Part shown: positions 22,827 to 30,699 of the stretch, piece by piece
Position numbering within the stretch: position 1 is the stretch's first letter
Layout of the letters: every line of letters begins with the position of its first letter
The notes under the pieces: generated by a model
The model's input: only the letters and a program-made list of their open reading frames with translations
Told to the model about the DNA's origin: nothing
Database searches by the model: none
Assembly (NCBI GenBank): GCA_902773195.1
Contig: CACYDL010000080.1
Coordinates: 1 to 32,250 of the forward strand
Direction of reading: 5' to 3'
DNA from: an uncultured Lachnospiraceae bacterium
GTDB lineage: Bacteria > Bacillota_A > Clostridia > Lachnospirales > Lachnospiraceae
DNA: 32,250 nt
Position numbers and translations under genes: made by a program

Positions 22827-24326
22827 ATGAGTGAAATCAGGTTACAGGTTCAGAATCTCTGCAAGACCTTCGGCGTTACGAAGGCGGTGCAGGACGTTTC
22901 GTTCAATATCAACAAGGGGGAGGTCCACGCCCTGATCGGCGAGAACGGCTCCGGCAAATCGACGCTGACCAACATGCTCACGGGCATCTACAGCATCGAC
23001 AGCGGCCATTTCATTCTCGACGGAACCGAGGTCCATCCCAGAAACCAGGTCGAGGCCAACAATGAAGGCATCGCCATCATCGTCCAGGAGCTCGGCACGC
23101 TCTCCGGCCTCACCGTCGCGGAGAACATCTTCCTCGGCCACGAGGACCGCTTCGTCCGGTTCGGGATCAAGAACACCGGCGCCATGAACCGCCAGGCCCA
23201 GGAGCTGCTCAACCGGTACGGCTTCAACCGCATCAAGGCCTCGGACATGGTCGACAACTACAACTTCGAGGACCGCAAGCTGGTGGAGATCGTGAAGGCG
23301 ACCTACTTCAATCCGAAGATCGTCGTCATCGACGAGACCACCACCGCGCTCTCCCAGGAGGGCCGCGAGGAGCTCTACAAGCACATGAACCGGATCCGCG
23401 ACGAGGGGAACACGGTGATCTTCATCTCCCACGACCTGCAGGAGGTCCTCACCATGTCCGACACCATCACGATCCTGCGCGACGGCGTCTACATCAGCAC
23501 CGTCAGGAGCGCCGACGTGACGGAGGACGACCTCAAGAAGCTGATGGTCGGCCGCGAGGTCACGGGCAATTACTACAGGGCGGACTACGGCGAGAAAGTA
23601 TCGGACGAGGTCGTCATGTCGGTGCGGAACGTCACGGTTCCGGGCGTCATTCACGACGTCACCTTCGATCTTCACAGGGGAGAGATCCTGGGCTTCGGCG
23701 GTCTGTCCGAGTCCGGCATGCACGAGGTGGGAAAGGCCTGCTTCGGGGCCTCCTTCGACCGGGAGGGCAGCGTGACCCTGGCGGACGGGACGCCGATCAA
23801 CGACATCCCCACCGCCATCAGCAAGAGTATCGCCTACACCTCCAAGGACCGCGACAACGAATCCGTCGTGATGAACCAGAGCATCGGGGACAATATCTGC
23901 CTGCCCTCGCTGGACAGCCTCGCCAACGGCGCTCATCTGCTGAGCGACCGGAGGATGAAGGAATTCGCCGGCGAGTTCGCGCGGGAGATGTCGGTCAAGA
24001 TGGTCAACACGGACCAGTTCGTGTCCGATCTGTCCGGCGGCAACAAGCAGAAGGTCGTTCTGGCCCGCTGGATCGGAAAGGATTCGGACATCCTGGTGCT
24101 CGACAGCCCGACGCGAGGCATCGACATCAAGGTCAAGCAGGACATCTACCAGCTGATGGACCGGATGAGGAAGGCCGGAAAATCGATCATCATGATCTCC
24201 GAGGAGCTGATGGAGCTCATCGGCATGTGCGACCGCATCCTCATCATGAAGGACGGACGCATCAACGGCGAGCTTCTGCGTGATCCCGGGATGGACGAGA
24301 ACAGCCTGATCGCGAAGATGGTATAA
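22827..24326 (+). CDS. Sugar ABC transporter ATPase with two nucleotide-binding domains
   Basis: 499 residues, the tandem-ATPase size of RbsA/AraG/MglA. Domain 1 has Walker A GENGSGKST (38-46), Walker B IVVIDE ending at E170 and the switch histidine H202. Its signature region reads NYNFEDRKLVEI instead of an LSGGQ/LSVAQ form. Domain 2 has the degenerate first motif GFGGLSESGMHEVG, normal for this family, an intact LSGGNKQKVVLARW signature and ILVLDSPTRGID. Composite sites in such proteins pair one Walker A with the other domain's signature, so with domain 2's signature intact one hydrolytic site should remain. GGAGG precedes the ATG, 15 bp after the first permease gene. Confidence 0.92.
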   Translation: MSEIRLQVQNLCKTFGVTKAVQDVSFNINKGEVHALIGENGSGKSTLTNMLTGIYSIDSGHFILDGTEVHPRNQVEANNEGIAIIVQELGTLSGLTVAENIFLGHEDRFVRFGIKNTGAMNRQAQELLNRYGFNRIKASDMVDNYNFEDRKLVEIVKATYFNPKIVVIDETTTALSQEGREELYKHMNRIRDEGNTVIFISHDLQEVLTMSDTITILRDGVYISTVRSADVTEDDLKKLMVGREVTGNYYRADYGEKVSDEVVMSVRNVTVPGVIHDVTFDLHRGEILGFGGLSESGMHEVGKACFGASFDREGSVTLADGTPINDIPTAISKSIAYTSKDRDNESVVMNQSIGDNICLPSLDSLANGAHLLSDRRMKEFAGEFAREMSVKMVNTDQFVSDLSGGNKQKVVLARWIGKDSDILVLDSPTRGIDIKVKQDIYQLMDRMRKAGKSIIMISEELMELIGMCDRILIMKDGRINGELLRDPGMDENSLIAKMV

Positions 24327-24337
24327 GGAGGGAAGTC

Positions 24338-25306
24338 ATGGGCGCAAATTCAACAACCGCATCAAGAGAAGTGGCGCTGGTGAAGGCGAAGAGGATGTCG
24401 CTGGTCCGCTCCCTGCTGCCTGTCGTCGGTCTCGTCGTCGTCTTTGTCATTTTCAACATCCTGACCAAGGGCAGGATGATGAAAAACCTGTCGCTGGTCA
24501 TGTCCCAGGTCTACGTGACCATGATCGCGGCGACGGGCGTGTTTTTCATCATGACCATGGGAGGCCTTGATTTCTCCCAGGGCTCGATCCTCGGCATCGC
24601 CTCCATCGTGGTGTGCGTGGTATCCAAGGTAAACATTCCGCTCTCCGTCGTCGCGGGCATCGCGGCCGGAGCGGCCATCGGCGCGATCAACGGCTTCTTC
24701 TACGTGAACCGGAAGATCAAGTCCTTCATCGTCACCATCTGCACGATGTTCCTTTTCCGCGGCTTCATCAAGTACATGACCGCGAACGCGCCGGTGGCGG
24801 GCAACATGAAGCTGATCATGTACGGCATGAACGACCGGATCAAGCTGATCTGCACCCTCATCGTCGTGGTGATCGGATTTATCGCGTTCCGCTTCACCAA
24901 ATTCGGCATCTATCTGAAGGCCATCGGCGCGGGCGAGAAGGCCGCGAAGTTCGCCGGCATCCGCACCGACCGGATGAAGTTCTTCATCTATGTCCTCGCG
25001 GGGGCCATCACCGGATTCGCCGCCTTCGTCAACGCGATCAAGGTCGGATCGGTCACCTCCTCGGGCGGCAACCAGCTGGAGACGCAGATTCTCATCGCCC
25101 TCGTTCTGGGCGGAATGCCGATCTCCGGCGGCGCGAAGGCGAGATTCTCCAACGTGATCATCGGATCGCTGCTCTATATCGTGCTGAATTCCGGCCTCAA
25201 CATGATGGGACTTACGACCCAGGCGATGCAGCTCATCCAGGGCGTCGTCTTCCTGGTATTCGTGGCGGTGTTCGCCGACCGGCAGTCCCTGCAGATCATC
25301 AAGTAA
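24338..25306 (+). CDS. Sugar ABC transporter permease (RbsC/AraH family), second copy
   Basis: 322 residues with the family pattern VFFIMTMGGLDFSQGSILG, GAINGFFYVNRKIKSFIVTI, the ATPase-contact loop AIGAGEKAAKFAGIRTDRMKF and the late GGMPISGGAKARF. It is similar in plan to, but clearly different from, the permease at 21846-22811, so the transporter probably has a heterodimeric pore. AAGGAGGG lies before the ATG, 11 bp after the ATPase gene. No proteins of a second system are nearby, so both copies most likely serve the same binding protein. Confidence 0.9.
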   Translation: MGANSTTASREVALVKAKRMSLVRSLLPVVGLVVVFVIFNILTKGRMMKNLSLVMSQVYVTMIAATGVFFIMTMGGLDFSQGSILGIASIVVCVVSKVNIPLSVVAGIAAGAAIGAINGFFYVNRKIKSFIVTICTMFLFRGFIKYMTANAPVAGNMKLIMYGMNDRIKLICTLIVVVIGFIAFRFTKFGIYLKAIGAGEKAAKFAGIRTDRMKFFIYVLAGAITGFAAFVNAIKVGSVTSSGGNQLETQILIALVLGGMPISGGAKARFSNVIIGSLLYIVLNSGLNMMGLTTQAMQLIQGVVFLVFVAVFADRQSLQIIK

Positions 25307-25315
25307 GCGGATTTC

Positions 25316-25343
25316 CGCCCGGCGGCCGTCATGCTGCCGGGCG
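25316..25343 (+). other. Hairpin between transporter genes and araA
   Basis: CGCCCGGC pairs with GCCGGGCG around a 12-base loop. A T-rich stretch (25354-25373) follows but not directly, so partial termination or mRNA processing between transport and catabolic genes is possible. Confidence 0.5.
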
Positions 25344-25390
25344 TATTTCAGACATTTTTTGCCTTCTTTTCAGAGAGGAACGGGAATAAT

Positions 25391-26812
25391 ATGAGCAAAC
25401 TGTACTTTATCGTGGGAAGCCAGGATCTCTACGGCGAGGAGTGCCTGAGGCAGGTGGCCGCCGACGCGGCGGACATGGTCGATTTCCTGAACGGGAAGAT
25501 CGGAGACGTCGCCAGGATCGAGCTTCTGCCCGTCGTCGAGAACGCGGAGATCTGCGTCGAGAACATCCGGGCGGCGGAATATGACGACGAGTGCGTCGGC
25601 ACCATCATGTGGATGCACACGTTTTCGCCCGCCAAGATGTGGATCCGCGGGCTTCAGATGATGCGCAAGCCGATGCTCCACCTGCACACGCAGGCCAACG
25701 AGCGGCTCCCCTACGACACCATCGACATGGATTTCATGAATCTCAACCAGGCGGCCCACGGCGACCGCGAGTTCGGCTTCATTCTCGCCAGACTCGGGAT
25801 CGTCCACGAGACGGCCGCGGGGTTCTACCGCAGCGAGAAGGTGATCGCCCGGATCCGCCGCTTCGCCCAGGTCGCGAAGGCCGTCGACTGCTCGCAGCAC
25901 ATCCGCATCGCCACCTTCGGCAACAACATGCGCGACGTCGCCGTCACGGACGGAGACCGTCTCGAGTGCCAGATCCGGTACGGCTGGGAAGTGAAGTACT
26001 GGGGCATCGGCGAGATCGCCGATCTGGCGGCGGCCGCCACGGAGGAGGAGATCGACGCCAAAATGGAAATCTACGCCGGGCAGTATGCCATGGCCACGGA
26101 CAAGATCGAAGCCGTCCGGGAGCAGGCCAGGTATGAGATCGCCTTCGAGAAGTTCTTCGAGGCCAACGGGATCACCTCCTTCACCGACAACTTCCAGGAT
26201 CTTCACGGCCTGAAGCAGCTGCCGGGCATGGCGGTCCAGATCCTGATGGGCAGAGGCATCGGCTTCGGCCCCGAGGGAGACTACAAGATCGCGGCCCTCA
26301 GCACGGTGCTCATGAAGATGGCCGAGGGCAGGGAAGGCGCCACCGGGTTCATCGAGGACTACACCTACGACCTCACGCCGGGGGCGGAGCTGGAGCTCGC
26401 CTCCCACATGCTGGAGGTGCCGGTGTCCTTCGCCGCGACGAAACCGGAGATCCAGGTGCATCCCCTGGGCATCGGAGGCAAGGAGGACCCCGCGAGGCTG
26501 GTGTTCGACGGCGTGACGGGAGACGGCGTCCAGGTGACCCTCGTGGACATGGGGGATCATTTCCGCCTCATCTGCGCGGATATCGAGCTGGTCCGCCAGC
26601 CCGAGCCCATGCCCAAGCTGCCGGTGGCGAGAATCATGTACCGCCACAAGCCGGATTTCGAGACCGGCACCGCCGCCTGGTGCAATGCCGGCGGAGCCCA
26701 TCACTCGGTCGTCTCCACGGCCCTGACGAGGGAGGATATCGCGATGTTCGCCCGGATGACCGGGACAGAGCTGATCCTGATCGGTGACGACACCCCGAAA
26801 ATCAGCCAGTGA
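25391..26812 (+). CDS. araA: L-arabinose isomerase
   Basis: 473 residues. This cytoplasmic, metal-dependent enzyme converts L-arabinose to L-ribulose. The start is the ATG opening MSKLYFIVGSQDLYGEE, the expected N-terminus, with GAGAGGAACGGG upstream; reading from 25331 would add 20 unrelated residues. The metal and catalytic residues match: E295 in GFGPEGDYKIAAL, E322 in IEDYTYDL, H339 in ASHMLEV and H437/H438 in GGAHHSV. It is the first catabolic gene after the transporter and is followed by araR after 32 bp. Among window genes its assignment is one of the safest, and it fixes the pathway of the whole locus. Confidence 0.97.
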   Translation: MSKLYFIVGSQDLYGEECLRQVAADAADMVDFLNGKIGDVARIELLPVVENAEICVENIRAAEYDDECVGTIMWMHTFSPAKMWIRGLQMMRKPMLHLHTQANERLPYDTIDMDFMNLNQAAHGDREFGFILARLGIVHETAAGFYRSEKVIARIRRFAQVAKAVDCSQHIRIATFGNNMRDVAVTDGDRLECQIRYGWEVKYWGIGEIADLAAAATEEEIDAKMEIYAGQYAMATDKIEAVREQARYEIAFEKFFEANGITSFTDNFQDLHGLKQLPGMAVQILMGRGIGFGPEGDYKIAALSTVLMKMAEGREGATGFIEDYTYDLTPGAELELASHMLEVPVSFAATKPEIQVHPLGIGGKEDPARLVFDGVTGDGVQVTLVDMGDHFRLICADIELVRQPEPMPKLPVARIMYRHKPDFETGTAAWCNAGGAHHSVVSTALTREDIAMFARMTGTELILIGDDTPKISQ

Positions 26813-26844
26813 AATAAGACAGAGAACGAACCATGAGGGAACGC

Positions 26845-27951
26845 ATGCCGAAATACCGGAAGGTAGTGGACTGGGTAAAAGAGAATATCGAGAACGGCTC
26901 TTTCCGGTCCGGCGACCGTCTGATGTCGGAGACGGAGCTGGGCGAGAAGTTCGGCCTCAGCAGGCAGACCATCCGCCACGCCACCGGGGAGCTGGAGCAT
27001 CTGGGACTGGTCACCAGGGTCAGAGGCAGCGGGACCTATATCGGCCGGGGCGGCGGGGCGAAGAAGGCTCCCCGCCGCAGCGCCGCTTTCATGAGCGTCG
27101 CGGTGGTCAGCACGTTTTACGAGAGCTACATCTTTCCCCCGACGCTCAAGGGCATCGAGGGGGTTCTCGCGAAGGCGGGCTATTCCATGCAGGTCTCCTT
27201 CACGGACAACCGGATCTCCCGGGAAGAGGAGATCCTCAGGGCGATCGCGGCGAAGGACAACATCGACGGCCTGATCGTCGAGCCGGCCAAGAGCGCCCTG
27301 CCGAATCCCAATCTGAAGTACTACAGGGACATCATGGATCTGGGGATCCCGGTCATCTTTTTCAACGCCTTCTATCCCGAGATCGACGCCCCCTGCGTCA
27401 GGATCGACGACCAGGGAATCGCCCGGAAGGCCGCGAAGCTCCTGATCGACGCCGGCCACAGGAAGATCGCCGGGATTTTCAAGCCCGACGACGGGCAGGG
27501 CCGGTACCGGTACGCCGGATACCTGGACGCCCTTCTCGAGGCCGGTCTCGGGCTCGACCAGAGAAGAGTGCTCTGGCTCGACACCACGATGTATCTCAAC
27601 ATCGGGGAGATCGCGGACTATCTGTTCAGCCGGATCGAGGGCTGTACCGGGGTCGTGTGCTACAACGATGAGATCGCCTACCAGATCATAGAGCTGGCGC
27701 TGAAGAGAGGCATCCGCGTCCCGGAGGAGCTCTCCGTCGTGGGAATCGACGATTCCTATCTGGCGGGGGTGAGCCGGATCGGCCTCACGTCCTTCCCCCA
27801 CCCGAAGGAGCTCCTCGGGCGCAAGGTCGGGGAAAACATGGTCCGCATGATCGAGGATCCCGATTTTGACGGAAGCTGGCTCTTCGACAGCGAGCCCGTG
27901 ATCCGGGATTCCGTCGCGCCTCCGCCGGGCGGCGGACCGGACGCTCCCTGA
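26845..27951 (+). CDS. araR: Arabinose-responsive repressor, GntR-LacI chimera
   Basis: 368 residues. Residues 1-70 are a GntR-type winged helix (MPKYRKVVDWVKENI, SGDRLMSETELGEKFGLSRQTIRHATGELEHLGLV, RGSGTYI); from about 80 a LacI-type sugar-binding domain follows (GLIVEPAKS, IPVIFFNAFY, VVCYNDEIAYQIIELA, LSVVGIDDSYLA). This chimera is the AraR architecture; in Bacillus it represses arabinose genes and is released by L-arabinose. I chose ATG 26845 because MPKY is the common family start and GAGGGA is close upstream (4 bases, short); ATG 26833 is the alternative. It is encoded within the operon it probably controls, giving autoregulation. Likely target sites are discussed at 20339-20382 and 28003. 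Confidence 0.92.
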   Translation: MPKYRKVVDWVKENIENGSFRSGDRLMSETELGEKFGLSRQTIRHATGELEHLGLVTRVRGSGTYIGRGGGAKKAPRRSAAFMSVAVVSTFYESYIFPPTLKGIEGVLAKAGYSMQVSFTDNRISREEEILRAIAAKDNIDGLIVEPAKSALPNPNLKYYRDIMDLGIPVIFFNAFYPEIDAPCVRIDDQGIARKAAKLLIDAGHRKIAGIFKPDDGQGRYRYAGYLDALLEAGLGLDQRRVLWLDTTMYLNIGEIADYLFSRIEGCTGVVCYNDEIAYQIIELALKRGIRVPEELSVVGIDDSYLAGVSRIGLTSFPHPKELLGRKVGENMVRMIEDPDFDGSWLFDSEPVIRDSVAPPPGGGPDAP

Positions 27952-28002
27952 GCGAAAACTCTCAGGCGGCGGGCGGAAACGGCGGATGTCCCGTTTTCTC
28001 TC

Positions 28003-28032
28003 TTGTACTTCCGGGCCGCAAAGCGGTATCAT
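28003..28032 (+). promoter_or_regulatory. Internal promoter of araD with shared 10-mer
   Basis: TTGTAC (28003-28008), an 18-bp spacer and TATCAT (28027-28032). The -35 overlaps TGTACTTCCG (28004-28013), also found beside the transporter promoter. A repressor bound here would cover the -35 box. Confidence 0.6.
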
Positions 28033-28094
28033 GACAGTAAGGAAACAGGAACCGGAAAACAACGCACCTCAAATACCGAACAGGGAGGAATATC

Positions 28095-28790
28095 ATGCTT
28101 GAAGAACTGAAGGAAAAGGTATACCGCGCGAACATGCAGCTTCCGGAGTACGGGCTTGTGACGTTCACATGGGGCAACGTCAGCGGCATCGACCGGGAGA
28201 AGGGCCTCTTTGTCATCAAGCCGAGCGGCGTGGAGTACGAGGAGCTCAAGCCGTCGGACATGGTCGTCATGGATCTTGAGGGCAACAAGGTGGAGGGAGA
28301 CTACAACCCCTCGACGGATACCGAGACCCATCTTGAGCTCTACAAGGCCTTCCCCGAAGTGGGCGGCATCGTGCACACCCACTCCACCTACGCGGTCGCG
28401 TGGGCGCAGGCGGGAAAGGACATTCCGTGCTACGGGACGACCCACGCGGATTATTTCTACGGAGACATTCCCTGCGCGAGAAATCTGACCCCCGAGGAAA
28501 TCGAGGAGGCCTATGAGAAGAACACGGGCAAGGTCATCATCGAGGCCTTCGAGGGAAAGAACCCGATGTACGTGCCCGGCGTCGTCTGCAAGAACCACGG
28601 GCCCTTCGCGTGGGGCAAGGACTGCTTCCAGGCGGTCTATCACGCCGTCGTGCTCGAGAAGGTCGCCGAGATGAACATTCTCACCAGGATCGTGGATCCG
28701 GAGGTGAAGCAGGCGCCTCAGGCCATCCAGGACAAGCATTTCATGAGGAAGCACGGTCCGAACGCGTATTACGGACAGGGAAATCACTGA
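28095..28790 (+). CDS. araD: L-ribulose-5-phosphate 4-epimerase
   Basis: 231 residues, class II aldolase fold. It converts L-ribulose 5-phosphate to D-xylulose 5-phosphate, which enters the pentose phosphate pathway. Zinc ligands are H94 and H96 in VHTHST and H168 in KNHGPF. The phosphate and catalytic residues lie in GNVSG, KPSG and STDTETH; D119 (THADY) and a late Tyr (NAYYG) match the acid-base residues of the E. coli enzyme. GGGAGG lies before the ATG. It has its own promoter after araR and is followed by the kinase gene 69 bp on. Confidence 0.96.
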   Translation: MLEELKEKVYRANMQLPEYGLVTFTWGNVSGIDREKGLFVIKPSGVEYEELKPSDMVVMDLEGNKVEGDYNPSTDTETHLELYKAFPEVGGIVHTHSTYAVAWAQAGKDIPCYGTTHADYFYGDIPCARNLTPEEIEEAYEKNTGKVIIEAFEGKNPMYVPGVVCKNHGPFAWGKDCFQAVYHAVVLEKVAEMNILTRIVDPEVKQAPQAIQDKHFMRKHGPNAYYGQGNH

Positions 28791-28793
28791 AAA

Positions 28794-28846
28794 AAGCGCC
28801 CGGTCGGAACCGGGAGAAAGGAAGCGCCCGGCGGCATCGGCCGGGC
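28794..28846 (+). repeat. 28-bp imperfect repeat forming two hairpins between araD and the kinase gene
   Basis: AAGCGCCCGG recurs at 28794 and 28822. The first unit folds as CCCGGT-CGGA-ACCGGG (28799-28814) and the second as GCCCGGC/GCCGGGC (28826-28846). The second stem ends about 13 bases before the kinase ATG, so it could modulate translation. Neither has a T-run. Confidence 0.6.
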
Positions 28847-28859
28847 CGCGGGTGAGAAT

Positions 28860-30455
28860 ATGGACGCAAGGACATTGATTGAAAGCGGAAAAACCGCGCT
28901 GGGCATCGAATTCGGATCGACGAGGATCAAGGCGGTTCTCACGGATCTGGACGGCCAGGTGCTGGCGGTCGGCTTCCACGACTGGGAGAACTCGCTGGTA
29001 AACGGACTTTGGACCTACAGCCTGGAGGAGATTCACGCCGGCTGCCGCGGGTGCTACACGTCTCTGCGCAAGGCGGTGGAGGAGAAATACGGCCTCACAC
29101 CGAAGACCTTCGGCGCCATCGGCATCAGCGCGATGATGCACGGCTACCTCGCCTTTGACAAAGAGGGAACGCTTCTGATTCCGTTCCGGACGTGGAGAAA
29201 TTCCAACACCCAGCAGGCGGCGGACGAGCTGACGGAGCTCTTTGATTTCAATATCCCGCTCCGCTGGTCCATCGCGCATCTCTATCAGTGCATCCTCGAC
29301 GGCGAGGAGCACGTGGGGAAGATCGACTACGTCGCGACGCTCTCCGCCTACATTCACAGAAGGCTGACGGGCGAGAGAGTCCTGGGCGTCGGCGACGCCG
29401 CCGGCATGTTCCCCATCGACTCCGAAAAAGTCGACTACGACGCCGGGATGGTCGAGAAATTCGACGAGCTGGTGTCTCCGAAGGGCTTCCCCTGGAAGCT
29501 CCGGGAGATCTTCCCCAGGGTCCTGGCGGCGGGAGAGGAGGCCGGAAAGCTGACGGAGGAGGGCGCCGCCTTCCTCGATGAATCCGGAAATCTCCAGGCG
29601 GGAATTCCGCTCTGCCCGCCCGAGGGCGACGCGGGCACCGGCATGGTGGCGACGAATTCCGTCGCGCCGAGGACCGGAAACGTCTCCGCGGGAACCAGCA
29701 CCTTCGCCATGGTCGTCCTCGACCACAAGCTCTCGAAGGTCTACCGCGAGATCGACATGGTGACGACGCCCACCGGACATCCGGTGGCGATGGCCCACGC
29801 GAACAACGGGACGTCCGACCTCAACGCATGGGTCGGCCTCTTCGGCGAATTCGCGGAGCTGGCGGGGCTGAAGATCGACACGGGCGACCTCTTCGGACTG
29901 CTCTACAGGAACTCCCTGAAGGGCGATCCGGACTGTGGCGGCCTCCTCGCCTACGGCTATCTCTCCGGCGAAGGCATCACCCATCTCAACGAGGGCAGGC
30001 CGCTCTTCGCGAGAACGCCCGACGCCTCCTTCACGCTGGCGAATTTCATGAGATCCCATCTCTACACCTCCCTCGGGGCGGTCAAGCTCGGCCTTGACAT
30101 CCTTCTCAAGGAGGAAAAGGTCAAGCTCGATAAGCTGTACGGACACGGCGGATTCTTCAAGACCAAGGGCGTCGGCCAGCGCTATCTGGCCGCGGCCTCC
30201 GGCACCCCGGTGTACGTCATGGCGACCGCGGGAGAGGGCGGCCCCTGGGGCATGGCGCTCCTCGCCGCCTATCTGATCGACGGAAAGCAGGAAGGCAAGC
30301 TCGAGGACTACCTCAGCAGGCGGGTATTCGCCGGACAGGAGGGCGAGGCCCTTGTGCCGACCCGCGAGGAGATCGAAGGCTTCGAGACCTTCACAAAGCG
30401 CTACCGGGACGGCATCGAGATCGAGAAGGCTTCGATCCGCTCCATGGACTGGTGA
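28860..30455 (+). CDS. FGGY-family carbohydrate kinase, probable ribulokinase (non-classical AraB)
   Basis: 531 residues with the two-lobed FGGY fold: N-terminal phosphate loop [26 protein letters not shown] with [10 protein letters not shown] in the second lobe, and the late GHGGFF and [17 protein letters not shown] segments around the nucleotide site. Its place after araD and the lack of another kinase in the locus make phosphorylation of L-ribulose the likely reaction. The sequence does not look like the classical AraB of E. coli or Bacillus but like a distinct clostridial branch, so the name is by context. GGTGAG precedes the ATG. A strong terminator follows, closing the locus. Confidence 0.82.
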   Translation: MDARTLIESGKTALGIEFGSTRIKAVLTDLDGQVLAVGFHDWENSLVNGLWTYSLEEIHAGCRGCYTSLRKAVEEKYGLTPKTFGAIGISAMMHGYLAFDKEGTLLIPFRTWRNSNTQQAADELTELFDFNIPLRWSIAHLYQCILDGEEHVGKIDYVATLSAYIHRRLTGERVLGVGDAAGMFPIDSEKVDYDAGMVEKFDELVSPKGFPWKLREIFPRVLAAGEEAGKLTEEGAAFLDESGNLQAGIPLCPPEGDAGTGMVATNSVAPRTGNVSAGTSTFAMVVLDHKLSKVYREIDMVTTPTGHPVAMAHANNGTSDLNAWVGLFGEFAELAGLKIDTGDLFGLLYRNSLKGDPDCGGLLAYGYLSGEGITHLNEGRPLFARTPDASFTLANFMRSHLYTSLGAVKLGLDILLKEEKVKLDKLYGHGGFFKTKGVGQRYLAAASGTPVYVMATAGEGGPWGMALLAAYLIDGKQEGKLEDYLSRRVFAGQEGEALVPTREEIEGFETFTKRYRDGIEIEKASIRSMDW

Positions 30456-30489
30456 ATTTCCGGAAGGATCCGGCAAAAGAAATTACATC

Positions 30490-30519
30490 GGACGGCTGCC
30501 GCGGCGGCCGTCCTTTTTT
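30490..30519 (+). terminator. Intrinsic terminator of the arabinose locus
   Basis: GGACGGC pairs with GCCGTCC (30490-30496, 30507-30513), followed by six T (30514-30519). Confidence 0.9.
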
Positions 30520-30542
30520 GCGCGATAAGGCCTGAGAAGGCG

Positions 30543-30576
30543 CGCATGCCGGCATGCGGCCCTCCCTTCGGGAGGG
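30543..30576. repeat. 16-bp perfect palindrome and adjacent hairpin
   Basis: CGCATGCCGGCATGCG (30543-30558) is self-complementary throughout. A 7-bp stem, CCCTCCC-TTC-GGGAGGG (30560-30576), follows after one base. No T-run follows either. They lie between the arabinose terminator and the citrate synthase promoter. Function unknown. Confidence 0.75.
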
Positions 30577-30605
30577 TTGCTGCTCATCTGTTGCATTTGA
30601 TAAGA

Positions 30606-30625
30606 TTGTATTAATATAAATACAA
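30606..30625. promoter_or_regulatory. AT-rich inverted repeat upstream of citrate synthase promoter
   Basis: TTGTATT-AATATA-AATACAA is a perfect 7-bp inverted repeat ending 5 bp before the -35 box, a typical position for an activator or a repressor. The binding protein is unknown. Confidence 0.55.
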
Positions 30626-30630
30626 AATGC

Positions 30631-30660
30631 TTGACGTCATCCGGCGAAGTGAAGTATACT
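30631..30660 (+). promoter_or_regulatory. Promoter of citrate synthase gene
   Basis: TTGACG (30631-30636), an 18-bp spacer and TATACT (30655-30660). Confidence 0.8.
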
Positions 30661-30699
30661 CCATTCCATTATTATTTCCGGAAAGGAGGTCCAGAGAAT

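Noticed and set aside
25331..25390. Upstream extension of araA
   Set aside because: It would start inside a hairpin, and MSKLYFIVGSQ at 25391 is the expected family N-terminus with a ribosome site.
28029..30476. Long minus-strand open frame opposite araD and the kinase gene
   Set aside because: It lies wholly antisense to two well-supported enzymes, has no ribosome site or family motif and is rich in R, G, H and V, as expected from a high-G+C shadow frame.
30631..30699. TTG start for citrate synthase
   Set aside because: The codon is the -35 box of the promoter, and ATG 30700 has AAAGGAGG upstream.
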